64,000 bases of DNA from JBEDUK01 sp040414485 (lineage in GTDB: Bacteria > Actinomycetota > UBA4738). The translations under genes and the position numbers were made by a program. Numbering within the stretch: the first letter of the stretch is position 1; the number at the start of each line of letters is the position of its first letter. A model generated the notes under the pieces. That model worked only from the letters and a program-made list of their open reading frames with translations, did not search any database and had not been told where the DNA came from. Below are positions 8,121 to 16,817 of the stretch, piece by piece. The stretch covers positions 1 to 64,000 of the forward strand of contig JBEDUK010000072.1 in NCBI GenBank assembly GCA_040414485.1, in the 5' to 3' direction.

Positions 8121-9310
8121 TGCTCCGCCCGCGCCCCCTTTCGACCGCAGGAGACCGGATCGGGTTCGTGTTCGGCACCCGGCCCGAGGCCATCAAGATG
8201 GCTCCGATCATCGCGGCCTGCGCCGCGGCGCCGGGCCTTCAGCCGATCGTGTGCGTGACGGCCCAGCACCGCGACCTGCTGGATCAGGTGCTGTCGTTCT
8301 TCGGCGTCGAGCCCGACGAGGACCTCGACCTCATGAGGGACGAACAGACCCTGTCGGGGTTCACGGCGCGCGCGCTCTCGGCGATCGGGAACTGGCTGGA
8401 CCGCGAGGACCTCGCGGCGCTGGTGGTGCAGGGTGACACCAACACGACGTTCGCGGCATCGCTCGCCGCCTATCACCGCCAGATCCCCGTGGCGCACGTG
8501 GAGGCCGGTCTGCGCACCGGGACGATGTACGAGCCGTGGCCCGAAGAGGGCAACCGGCGCATGACGGATCACGTTGCAACCTGGCACTTCGCGCCGACGG
8601 AGGCGGCCGCCGCGAATCTCCTCCGCGAGGGCCTGGGGCCGGCATCGGTCCGCGTGACCGGCAATACGGTGGTGGACGCGATCATGCACGTCCGTGACAT
8701 GGTCGAACGCCACCGTGTCCAGCCCCCGGCGCGCATCGACCCGGGTCGCCGTGTGCTCACCGTCACATCGCACCGGCGCGAGAACTTCGGCGAGCCGCTG
8801 CGCCGGATCTGCCGGGCTGTCCGTTCGATCGCCGACGAGCACCCGGACGTTCAGGTGGTGTTCCCGGTCCACCCGAACCCGAACGTCCGGTCCGTGGTCT
8901 TCCGCGAGCTGGCGGGCCACGACCGGATCGACCTCATCGAGCCTCCCGGGTACCTGGAGTTCGTCGCGCTGCTTGTCGCGTCGCACCTGGTGCTGACCGA
9001 CTCGGGCGGCGTGCAGGAGGAGGCGCCCGTCCTCGGCAAGCCCACGTTGGTGCTCCGCCGCGTCACCGAACGTCCGGAGGGCGTCGACGCGAGCGCCGCC
9101 ATCGTGGTCGGCGACTCGGAGGACCGCATCGTCCGCGAGGTCCGCCGCCTGCTCCTGGACGACGCCGCGTACGCCTTCGCGGCCCAACCACGATCACCGT
9201 ATGGAGATGGACATGCTTCGGTTCGAATCATCGACACGATCCAGCGCGACCTCCGAGCTGCCGACACGTCGGCTCTTCGGCCTTCCGTTTCGGGCAGCGT
9301 CGCTTCCTGA
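8120..9310 (+). CDS. wecB: UDP-N-acetylglucosamine 2-epimerase (non-hydrolysing)
   Basis: 396 aa from the ATG at 8120, which overlaps the previous stop as ATGA. It interconverts UDP-GlcNAc and UDP-ManNAc. Family features include FGTRPEAIKMAPI at the N-terminus, VQGDTNTTFAASLAAY, HVEAGLRTGTMYEPWPEEGNRRMTD (in pieces), TVTSHRRENFG and LTDSGGVQEEAPVLGKPTLVLR, covering the whole GT-B-like fold. The product would feed the WecG/TagA transferase encoded immediately downstream, whose start lies inside this gene. Confidence 0.95.
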   Translation: MLRPRPLSTAGDRIGFVFGTRPEAIKMAPIIAACAAAPGLQPIVCVTAQHRDLLDQVLSFFGVEPDEDLDLMRDEQTLSGFTARALSAIGNWLDREDLAALVVQGDTNTTFAASLAAYHRQIPVAHVEAGLRTGTMYEPWPEEGNRRMTDHVATWHFAPTEAAAANLLREGLGPASVRVTGNTVVDAIMHVRDMVERHRVQPPARIDPGRRVLTVTSHRRENFGEPLRRICRAVRSIADEHPDVQVVFPVHPNPNVRSVVFRELAGHDRIDLIEPPGYLEFVALLVASHLVLTDSGGVQEEAPVLGKPTLVLRRVTERPEGVDASAAIVVGDSEDRIVREVRRLLLDDAAYAFAAQPRSPYGDGHASVRIIDTIQRDLRAADTSALRPSVSGSVAS

Positions 9311-10031
9311 GGTCCGCGACGACCTCCTGCGCGGCCTGGAGGACGGCCGTCAGCGGGTCGTGGTGACCCCGAACACAGACCACGTCGTCCGGATCCGCCG
9401 CGACGCCTCGATGCGAGCGATCTACGAGCGTGCGGACATCGTCGTGGCCGACGGCATGCCGGTGGTGTGGGCCTCGACGCTGCTCGGCGATCCCCTGCCC
9501 GAGCGGGTCGCGGGGATCGACCTCATGCACGCGGTTGCGGCCTCGTTGGCGGCTCGTGGGGGCTCGGTGTTCCTGCTCGGCGGCGACGCCGACGTCGGGC
9601 CCGCCGCGGCGCAGGCACTTGCCGCGGCGAATCCCGGCCTTCGCGTGGCGGGCACCGCCGACGGGTACTTCGACGCCGACGCGGACGAGGCCGTCGTCGC
9701 TGCCGTGAACGACAGCGGTACCGACGCGTTGTTCGTGGGGATGGGCTCGCCCCGGCAGGAGGCGTGGGCGCTTCGGTGCGGTCCGGATCTGCGGCCGCGG
9801 ATCGTGCTGTGCATCGGCGGCGCGCTGGAGGTGGCGGCCGGCCGGAAGCGGCGCGCGCCGCGATGGATGCAGACCTCGGGGCTCGAATGGAGCTACCGAC
9901 TCATGCAGGAACCGGGCCGTCTGTGGAAGCGTTACCTGGTCGAGGACGCCGCGTTCGTCGGCGTGGTCTACGACGAATGGCTGCGCCGGCGCCGCAGCCG
10001 GGCGGTTCGAGCGCGATCCGCTTCAGCCTGA
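9213..10031 (+). CDS. WecG/TagA/CpsF family glycosyltransferase
   Basis: 272 aa from the ATG at 9213, chosen because GGAG lies six bases upstream; ATGs at 9201 and 9207 are in frame. It overlaps the end of wecB by about 100 bases. The family (GT26) core is clear: VVTPNTDHVVRIRRD, ADIVVADGMPVVWAS, ERVAGIDLMHAVA, FLLGGDADVGPAAA, VGMGSPRQEAWA and CIGGALEVAAGRKRRAP. Known members transfer ManNAc or ManNAcA onto a lipid-linked amino sugar in teichoic acid or enterobacterial common antigen synthesis. Being next to a UDP-ManNAc-producing epimerase supports ManNAc as the donor sugar here. Confidence 0.93.
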   Translation: MLRFESSTRSSATSELPTRRLFGLPFRAASLPEVRDDLLRGLEDGRQRVVVTPNTDHVVRIRRDASMRAIYERADIVVADGMPVVWASTLLGDPLPERVAGIDLMHAVAASLAARGGSVFLLGGDADVGPAAAQALAAANPGLRVAGTADGYFDADADEAVVAAVNDSGTDALFVGMGSPRQEAWALRCGPDLRPRIVLCIGGALEVAAGRKRRAPRWMQTSGLEWSYRLMQEPGRLWKRYLVEDAAFVGVVYDEWLRRRRSRAVRARSASA

Positions 10032-10057
10032 CCGTCCGCGCGCCCGATACGCGGGGC

Positions 10058-11314
10058 ATGGAACGTGCTGGCGCACGCCGGCCCGGCCTCCGCGCGATGG
10101 TCGGGCTCGCCGCATGCATCGGGTTCGCGGCCACGACGATGGGCCCTGCCGGCGCGACGAGCCCCGGACGCGTCAGGCCTGGGCGCACGCCGGCGTTCAC
10201 GGTCATGGCACCGAACTCGTATTCGGCGCAGCTGACGTGGACGCTCCCGCCGGGCGCGGCGACCGTGAAGATCCTTCGGAACGGCCGCCTGATCGACGCG
10301 TTCACCGCCGCCTCCACGCCGTACGTCGACCGGCTCCTGTGGCAGTCGACGACCTATTCGTACGAGCTGGACGTCTTCGACGGGACCGGCGGGCTGCTGT
10401 CGAGCCAGACGGCCGGCGTGACCACGCCCGCGCAGGTCGGTTCGTTCCCGCGGTTCTACGCGGCCGGCAGCTTCTGGAACACGAAGATCAGACGCCACGC
10501 GAGGGTCGATCCGGATTCGAAAGCCATCATCGCGAAGTCCGTGCTCCCCTACGTGTCGGTCTCGCACGTGACGAACACCGACGCCTGGGGGATCCCGCTC
10601 GCATACAGCGGCGCCGACAGCGAGGACTACGCCGTCGGCTGCACGAAGTACGGCTGCAACATCGACGTTCACTTCGGGATCCCGCGCTACGCGCGGCAGA
10701 ACAGCGGCACCGACGGCAAGCTGGTGGTCGTCGACCCGTCCACGAACATTGAACTGGACATGGGGCGCGCGTCCTACGACCAGGGGTCCGACACCTGGAC
10801 CACCGAATCGCGCTACACGACGCCGTCGGACGGCTGGGGCGCCATGTGCGGGCTGGGCCAGCACTGTGACGGCGTGCTGATGAGCGGCATCGACCAGTTC
10901 GGCGGGATCATCCGCCCCGAGGAGATCGCGCAGGGCCACATCGACCACGCACTCGCGCTCGCCATCCCCTACTGGCGCAACGCGAAGTTCGTCTGCCCGG
11001 CGGTGAAGTCCTCGGGCCACGGATACGACGACATCGCGGCGCTCCCAGAGGGCGCGCATCTGCAGTTGAGCCCGACGTTCGATGTTGACGCACAGTCGTG
11101 GCCTGCGTGGGAGAAGGTCGTCGGTCATGCCCTGCAGAAGTACGGCGCCTACGTCGTCGACGCCGGCAGCGGAGCGTTCGAGGTGCGCGCCGAGGCGAAC
11201 CTGGACCGCGGCTACGACGCGTGGAGCCTGGTCGGGATGCCGTCCAATCCCCCGCCGAAGCTCACCAACTTCCCTTGGAACAAGGTCCGCGTCCTGAAGC
11301 TCGACTGGTGCTGA
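10058..11314 (+). CDS. Secreted protein of unknown family, paralogue of the gene at 3146
   Basis: 418 aa from the ATG at 10058, 26 bases after the WecG/TagA stop; the same frame is open much further upstream but only in shadow. A signal peptide (LRAMVGLAACIGFAATTMG) is followed by a fibronectin-like module (about 45-125), then the same 280-residue domain as in the gene at 3146: FYAAGSFWN, DAWGIPLAYSG, CTKYGC, FGIPRYARQNSGTDG, ELDMGRASYD, MCGLGQHCDG, RPEEIAQGHIDHALALAIP, LDRGYDAWSLVGMPS and a terminal cysteine. The function is unknown. The paired cysteines suggest extracellular disulfides. Confidence 0.82.
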   Translation: MERAGARRPGLRAMVGLAACIGFAATTMGPAGATSPGRVRPGRTPAFTVMAPNSYSAQLTWTLPPGAATVKILRNGRLIDAFTAASTPYVDRLLWQSTTYSYELDVFDGTGGLLSSQTAGVTTPAQVGSFPRFYAAGSFWNTKIRRHARVDPDSKAIIAKSVLPYVSVSHVTNTDAWGIPLAYSGADSEDYAVGCTKYGCNIDVHFGIPRYARQNSGTDGKLVVVDPSTNIELDMGRASYDQGSDTWTTESRYTTPSDGWGAMCGLGQHCDGVLMSGIDQFGGIIRPEEIAQGHIDHALALAIPYWRNAKFVCPAVKSSGHGYDDIAALPEGAHLQLSPTFDVDAQSWPAWEKVVGHALQKYGAYVVDAGSGAFEVRAEANLDRGYDAWSLVGMPSNPPPKLTNFPWNKVRVLKLDWC

Positions 11315-11344
11315 CGTGACGCCCGCGTGCGGACCTCGGCCGGT

Positions 11345-12373
11345 TCAGGCGATCTCGAACGCCGCCTCCGCAGCGCCATGACGCGGCAGCGGGTCGGCCG
11401 CATAGAGATGGTCCAGTCCGAACCGCTCGACCACCGCCATGATCCGGGCCGCGTCGTCGGCCGACAGCGAGCGCGTCCATGACCCGATCCGCTCCTCCGG
11501 CGTTCCGCCCGAACGGCCCGTGAGGCTCATCGCGGACGGACGGGCCAGCGTTTCCGTCGCCGTCGCTGCCGGCGGCGTGCGGCCCAGGTAGTCGAACAAT
11601 CCTTCCAGCTGCTCTTCCGGTCGTATCAAGAGGTCTTCATAGAGGATCACATGCGCCTGGCCGGGTCGCAGTTCGCGCAGCGGCACCAACGTGTCGACGC
11701 ACCACGCCACGGCCGCTCGTTCGAGCGGCTCGCTCGCTCCCCCGATCAGCAGCTCCCGATCGGACAGGTGCCGGTCCATCAGCGACGATTGCCCAAGCAG
11801 CACCTGCGGATCGGTCAACCAGTCCCACCCCGAGCCCAGCTGGGATGCCACGGTCGCGCACGGGTGGCGCAGCAGCAGCACGATCGGTGTGGTCGGGAAC
11901 AGTGCTCGGATCCAGCCGAGCCGAAGGTTCGACCAGACGTCTTTCACGAGGCGCCCGCGGCTCATGGGCCGCCGGTTGTGGCCGTCGATCCACCGGTCGC
12001 GGATATGTCCGCTCATGAGGCGACGAGCGGCAGCATGCTGTTCTTCGGACCCCGCCCCTGCGGCCAGATATGTGCGCGCCGGAAACAGCGCGGCGAGCGG
12101 CGACCGTCGCGGGTGGAAGGGCTCGAACACATACCGGAGCGAACACGACTCGACTAGGAACTCCCCCAGCCACGTGGTTCCGGATCGGCCGGATCCGGCC
12201 AGGAAGACGGTCGCGTCCGATCCGCCGCCCAAATCGATCGGACACCGGCGAGCGAGCCACCGGATGCCGCCGGAGACCAGACCCCGGTCGTCGCGGGAGC
12301 GCGCGTCGGAGTGCGGCGGGTTCTTCGGCCCCCGTTCGATGGAACTAACCCCTTCGTCTCGTCGAACCACCAT
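11345..12373 (-). CDS. Sulfotransferase family protein
   Basis: 342 aa from the ATG at 12373 (MVVRRDEG); a longer frame is open to 12550 but would run across the start of the divergent flippase gene. The N-terminal VFLAGSGRSGTTWLGEFLVE is the PAPS 5'-phosphosulfate loop. PIVLLLRHPCATVASQL fits the 3'-phosphate-binding region, and a downstream VILYEDLLIRPEEQLEGLFDYLG segment is typical of Sulfotransfer_1/3 proteins. It would transfer sulfate from PAPS to a glycan or lipid acceptor. It converges on the secreted-protein gene and diverges from the flippase-polymerase gene, so it belongs to the polysaccharide locus. Confidence 0.85.
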   Translation of the reverse strand: MVVRRDEGVSSIERGPKNPPHSDARSRDDRGLVSGGIRWLARRCPIDLGGGSDATVFLAGSGRSGTTWLGEFLVESCSLRYVFEPFHPRRSPLAALFPARTYLAAGAGSEEQHAAARRLMSGHIRDRWIDGHNRRPMSRGRLVKDVWSNLRLGWIRALFPTTPIVLLLRHPCATVASQLGSGWDWLTDPQVLLGQSSLMDRHLSDRELLIGGASEPLERAAVAWCVDTLVPLRELRPGQAHVILYEDLLIRPEEQLEGLFDYLGRTPPAATATETLARPSAMSLTGRSGGTPEERIGSWTRSLSADDAARIMAVVERFGLDHLYAADPLPRHGAAEAAFEIA

Positions 12374-12411
12374 CGCTCGGCGCGGTCGGTGCGTTCGTCC
12401 TATAGGGACCC

Positions 12412-12425
12412 CTATCGGCCGCCGA
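12412..12425. promoter_or_regulatory. Short palindrome between divergent sulfotransferase and flippase genes
   Basis: ATAGGG-ac-CCCTAT is a 14-base dyad in the 62-base gap between the sulfotransferase ATG (12373) and the flippase ATG (12436). TATAGG within it could serve as a -10 element on either strand. Possible operator; position is the only support. Confidence 0.25.
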
Positions 12426-12435
12426 TGCCTTCTCC

Positions 12436-15400
12436 ATGAATCCGGCGGCGATCTCCGCTTACCGTGCACTCCCGGGATCGCCCGTTGGTGCGCGGAGCCA
12501 TTGGGAGACCGAGACCGCGGGCGCCATCGCCAGCCTGTCCACGGGTGCACGGATCAACCTCGGCGGGATGGTCGTCGAACGCGTGTCCGGCTTCGCGCTG
12601 ATCCTCGTGCTCGCGGCGCTCCTTCCGCCAGCAGCCCTCGGCGGGTTCTACGAGGTCTCGGCGATCTGCGCGGTGCTCACCACCGTCGCCCTGCTCGGCA
12701 TGGACGTCGGTGTCGTCAGGGCGACGGCGGCCGCGGCGGTGGGCGGCCGCGACGCGGACGTCCGGCGGACACGCGCGCTCGCGCTCGGCGTGTCGGGCAC
12801 CTGTTCGGTCGTGGTGGTGTTGGTCCTGTGGTTCCTGGCCCCTGCCATCGCGGACCGGATGGGAGCCCCGTCCCTCACGGCGGCCCTGCGGGCGGCTCTC
12901 CCCGCGATTCCCTTGGTGGCGGCCGCATGGATCTTGGTCGCTCCCGCGCGTGGACTCCGACTCATGCTCCCCGGAGCGCTCGCCCTGCAGGTGGCGCAAC
13001 CGGTGGCGCAATTGACGGTCACGGCGCTGCTGCTCCGCCATGCCGCGACCGCAGGTGCCGCCGCCATGGGCCTCACCGCCTCGGCAGCGGCGGGCTGTGC
13101 GGTCGCGTTCGGCCTCGGATGGCACCTCAGGCGTTCGAACCGGGGTGATGCCGAATCCGCGATCGACGGCCCGACTCAGGCGACCCCGAGGCGACGTCTA
13201 GCCCGTTCGCTCGTGGGCTTCGCGATCCCGGTGGCGGGAATGGCCCTGATCGACTCCGGCCTGCTCTGGGTCGACGCGATCATCCTCGGCCTGTACCGGC
13301 CGGCCGGGCAGGTCGCAACCTACGGGCTGATCGCCCGGTTCATGACGCTCAGCCTGGCGACCATGGTGGCGATCTCCACCATCTTCGGACCGCTCGTCAC
13401 GCGGCACGTCGAACAGCACGACGTCGACGGCTTGCAGGTGACGCTTCGGGCGGCCACGCGATGGGCCGCGCTCATCGGTGCGCCGATCCTGGCGTCCGTC
13501 TCGATCTTCGGCGTGCTCGTCATCAGGCTCCTCCACCAACCCACGACGGGGGCCGGCGCGGCACTCGTCGTGCTCGCCGCGGGATTCCTCGTGGACGTCT
13601 GCACGGGGCCAGTGGGCAACGTCCTGACCATGTCCGGCAAGTCGGCCCTGAACCTGGCCAATACGGCCGTTGGGCTGGCCGCGAACATCGCCCTCAACCT
13701 CGTCCTCGTGCCACGGTTCGGCATCCTGGGCGCCGCGATCTCCTGGGCAGCCGTGATCGTCTGCATCAACGCGGCCAGGGTCCTGCAGGTCCGCCGTCTC
13801 TTCGGCGTCTCACCCTTCGGCCCGGGGCTGTGGAAGCCGCTGGTCGCCGCCGCGGCCGCCGCGAGCCTTACGTTCGCGGTGCTCCACGCCGGCATCGAAC
13901 GCGGTGTGCTCGGCGCCGGCTCTGCACACGTGGCCGGCTTCTCGGGTCTGATCCCGATCCTCGTCGGGCTGGTGCTCTTGGCGGTCACGCACGTGGTCGT
14001 CTTCATCACCCTTCGGCCGGACCCGAACGACGTCTCCTTCCTGCGGAACCTGGTGCGGTGGCCGGGCAGCCTCCCATATGGCCGGGTCATGCCCGGATTC
14101 GACGGGTTGACGAACCGAATGAGCGGCGGCGGCGGAGTGGCTCTTTGGGCTGCTCTGATCGCCATCGCCTTCGTGGTCGGCTCGGGTATCGGGATCGAAA
14201 GCAAGGTCGGCATGGCCGCCGGCGTGGGCCTCGCAGCCCTCATCGTCACCTTCGTCGTGCCGATCCAGTGGCTCGCCTACGCCTCGGTGGCCGCTTGCAT
14301 GCTGTTTCGGGTTCTGGCGCCGACGAGCGCCGGTGTCGCCAGCTATCTGCCCGACGTGCTCATCGGCGCGATCGTCGTCCGCGCCGCGGTCGACCGCGCT
14401 GTGTGGCATGGGGCGAGCAATCGGCTGCGACGGCTGACGATCCCGCTCGCCCTGTTCGGGCTCGTTGCGTTGCTGTCGTGGCTCGACCACGGCGGCGGGC
14501 TCCGGGTCCTGGTGGCGTCGCTGCGCCAGTTCGTGCGGTTCCCGCTGTGGGCGGTGGCGCTCGCGGCGTCTGCGCTGACCTGGGAGCACGCCAAGCGCAT
14601 GATGTGGCTCGTCCTCAGTATCTCGCTGATCCAGCTGCCGTTCGCGCTGCATCAGCTGGCCACTCCGTACGACACCGCCGCGCTGCTGCCGGGTGTGCAC
14701 TTCTATCGCGGCGACAGCATCACCGGCACGTTCGGACTCGCCGGGTCGAACTCGGCCATGATCTTCCTGGTCATCTGCGCCCTCATCTGGATCGGCCTCG
14801 TGCTGCACCGGGTGGTGCCGGCATGGATCCTCTGGTTCGTGGCGCCGGCGATCGTGATCCCCATGGCCCTGGGCTCCGCCGCGGCCTTCGCGGTTCTGCT
14901 CCCGGTCCCCGTGATGATCCTGCTCTTTCGCGCAGCGATGGCCCGGGGAAGCCGGGTGACATGGGGTGCGCTGGCCGCGGGCCTGGCCATCGTGGCGCTC
15001 GTGATCGTCAGCGCGGGGTCCCTGGCCAAGGCGCCCGGGATCGACTCGTCATCCCAGACGTCGGCGACCTCCGTGTTCTCGAGCAGTTACCTCTCGCAGT
15101 ACGTGGACCGGACGACCCAGGCGGGCCCCACCACACGGCTCGGATTCCTGACGTTCTCGCTTCGATCGACGGCGTTCGACGGACCGCAACACGCGTTGGT
15201 CGGAGTCGGTCTGGGCGACTCCGTCATCGGTACGAACGGGGTCCAGATCGGGCCGACCAGCGACAGCGTGCTCGCCACCGCGAGCATCCAGTCCGTTCCG
15301 CGGGTGATTCTCGGCTTCGGCCTACTCGGGTTGATCGCCTACATGCTCCTGCTCGTCGCCTCTGCGGTCCCGCCGCGACTGCGTACGGCCGACCCCACCG

Positions 15401-15612
15401 CGAATGCGCTCGCGCTCGTGCTGCCCGTGGCGGGCGCCGTGTACATGCTGGCGGGCATCTACAACGCGCCGTGGTCGGATCCCGGCATCTCGTGCGCGTA
15501 CTGGACGCTCGCCCTGGCAACTGCCATCGCCGCCTCAGTCGACGACTCGAGCGCCGACATGGGTGCCGAACCGCCCACCGTCAGTGAACGATCTGGAGGC
15601 AGCCAGTCATGA
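12436..15612 (+). CDS. Flippase-polymerase fusion: Wzx-like N-terminal half and Wzy/O-antigen-ligase-like C-terminal half
   Basis: 1058 aa in one uninterrupted frame. Residues about 40-535 form a polytopic MATE/MVF-type flippase (GARINLGGMVVERVSGFALIL; later GFAIPVAGMALIDSGLLWVDAIILG, VGNVLTMSGKSALNLANT, LVPRFGILGAAISWAAV). After a hydrophilic joint near 540-562, residues about 563-1035 form a second polytopic block. It has the Wzy/ligase layout: many helices, a long extracytoplasmic loop (about 862-950, ending HALVGVGLGDSV), then closing helices. The usual length is 400-550 aa for each separate protein. The fusion would couple repeat-unit flipping to polymerisation. The ATG at 12436 lacks a clear Shine-Dalgarno. 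The stop overlaps the next ATG. Confidence 0.85.
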   Translation: MNPAAISAYRALPGSPVGARSHWETETAGAIASLSTGARINLGGMVVERVSGFALILVLAALLPPAALGGFYEVSAICAVLTTVALLGMDVGVVRATAAAAVGGRDADVRRTRALALGVSGTCSVVVVLVLWFLAPAIADRMGAPSLTAALRAALPAIPLVAAAWILVAPARGLRLMLPGALALQVAQPVAQLTVTALLLRHAATAGAAAMGLTASAAAGCAVAFGLGWHLRRSNRGDAESAIDGPTQATPRRRLARSLVGFAIPVAGMALIDSGLLWVDAIILGLYRPAGQVATYGLIARFMTLSLATMVAISTIFGPLVTRHVEQHDVDGLQVTLRAATRWAALIGAPILASVSIFGVLVIRLLHQPTTGAGAALVVLAAGFLVDVCTGPVGNVLTMSGKSALNLANTAVGLAANIALNLVLVPRFGILGAAISWAAVIVCINAARVLQVRRLFGVSPFGPGLWKPLVAAAAAASLTFAVLHAGIERGVLGAGSAHVAGFSGLIPILVGLVLLAVTHVVVFITLRPDPNDVSFLRNLVRWPGSLPYGRVMPGFDGLTNRMSGGGGVALWAALIAIAFVVGSGIGIESKVGMAAGVGLAALIVTFVVPIQWLAYASVAACMLFRVLAPTSAGVASYLPDVLIGAIVVRAAVDRAVWHGASNRLRRLTIPLALFGLVALLSWLDHGGGLRVLVASLRQFVRFPLWAVALAASALTWEHAKRMMWLVLSISLIQLPFALHQLATPYDTAALLPGVHFYRGDSITGTFGLAGSNSAMIFLVICALIWIGLVLHRVVPAWILWFVAPAIVIPMALGSAAAFAVLLPVPVMILLFRAAMARGSRVTWGALAAGLAIVALVIVSAGSLAKAPGIDSSSQTSATSVFSSSYLSQYVDRTTQAGPTTRLGFLTFSLRSTAFDGPQHALVGVGLGDSVIGTNGVQIGPTSDSVLATASIQSVPRVILGFGLLGLIAYMLLLVASAVPPRLRTADPTANALALVLPVAGAVYMLAGIYNAPWSDPGISCAYWTLALATAIAASVDDSSADMGAEPPTVSERSGGSQS

Positions 15613-16817
15613 ATCTCGTATGGGTCAGCGCGGATCCGGTCGTGCGTGGGTCGCTCGGGGTGACCGACCGCATCGAGGGCCCGCGGCATTTCATCCGGCG
15701 TGGGCACGACGTCCTGCTGATCACCGGTGGACGGCCGGAGGATCGGCCATTCGCCGACATTCCCACCAGGATCGTGCCCGCGACCTACGTTCCCCTGGTG
15801 ACCTGGGTCACGCTCTGGCCCGGCGTGATGGCGGCCCTCCGCGACATGACGGAACCGGTCGACGCCGTCGTCTCGGACTTCGGCCTGCTTCCTCCGGTCA
15901 TGCGCTGGGCGAAGGAGCGTCGCGCCGCCGCCGGCGATCGCGGGCCGGCCGTGATCCTCGACGTCAGGTCGCACCCGGTCGAGGCCGGTCCCGTCCAGCT
16001 GGCCGCGCAGCGTGCACGGTTCGCCATGACCCTGCGGAAGTACGGGCGCGCGGTGGACGCGGTCACGACGATCAGCCCCGAGCTTCAGGAGCACGTCGCG
16101 CGGCTGGCGCGCTTGCCGCGCCAGTCGGTGCCGATCTGGACGTCCGGATGCGCGTGGTGCGACGACCCGCCGCCGCTCTTCGAACAAGATGAACGCGCTC
16201 CTTTTCCGGAGGACGTCCGCGGCAGGTTCGTGCTCTTCTATCACGGCATGCTGACGGCCGGCCGCGGCCTGGCCGATGCGCTGCGCGGGGTGGCGATCGC
16301 GGCGCCGGACGTCCCGGACCTGCGGTTCGTCCTGCTCGGTGACGGCGGAGCGCGAAAGGACCTGGAGGAGGTCGCCGGACGCCTCGGATTGTGGGACCGC
16401 GTGCGGTTTCTGAATCCGGTGCCGAACGATCAGGTCCCGGCGTTCATCCGCGCCGCCGACGTCGGGCTGGCGCCGTGGCCTCCCTCGTGGGACATGCAGG
16501 CGAACCGCCCGCTCAAGCTGACCGAGTACCTCTGTCTGGGGCTGCCGGTGGTGCTCACGGACATCGTCCCCCACCGGATCGTCCCGCGGGACGCACCGTT
16601 CGCGTTCTGGGCCGGGCAGGGCACCCCCGAGGACTTCGCAGCGGCGATCCGCGACGCCCACGCGCGGCGCGACCGGCTGCCGGACCTGGGCGAGCAGGCC
16701 TCGCGCTGGGCCCGCCCACGGCTCGGATGGTCCGACCAGTTCGACGTGCTCGAGGCGGCCATCGAGGACGCGGTTCGAACCAGGCACGCGGGGACGGCCG
16801 CCGCGGTTCGACGATGA
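15609..16817 (+). CDS. GT-B glycosyltransferase, family 4-like
   Basis: 402 aa starting at an ATG that overlaps the flippase-polymerase stop (ATGA). The N-terminal acceptor domain has HFIRRGHDVLLITGG. The C-terminal donor domain carries VLFYHGMLTAGRGLADAL, LRFVLLGDGGARKDLEEVAGRLGL, NDQVPAFIRAADVGLAPWPP and KLTEYLCLGLPVVLTD, the last being the E-x7-E-like nucleotide-sugar site. It probably adds a sugar to the lipid-linked repeat unit on the cytoplasmic side. The sugar is unknown. Its stop overlaps the sulfotransferase ATG. Confidence 0.88.
   Translation: MNLVWVSADPVVRGSLGVTDRIEGPRHFIRRGHDVLLITGGRPEDRPFADIPTRIVPATYVPLVTWVTLWPGVMAALRDMTEPVDAVVSDFGLLPPVMRWAKERRAAAGDRGPAVILDVRSHPVEAGPVQLAAQRARFAMTLRKYGRAVDAVTTISPELQEHVARLARLPRQSVPIWTSGCAWCDDPPPLFEQDERAPFPEDVRGRFVLFYHGMLTAGRGLADALRGVAIAAPDVPDLRFVLLGDGGARKDLEEVAGRLGLWDRVRFLNPVPNDQVPAFIRAADVGLAPWPPSWDMQANRPLKLTEYLCLGLPVVLTDIVPHRIVPRDAPFAFWAGQGTPEDFAAAIRDAHARRDRLPDLGEQASRWARPRLGWSDQFDVLEAAIEDAVRTRHAGTAAAVRR

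Noticed and set aside
13461..15587. 708-codon plus-strand frame inside the flippase-polymerase gene
   Set aside because: It is an Arg-rich +1 shadow; the overlapping frame has clear membrane helices and family motifs.
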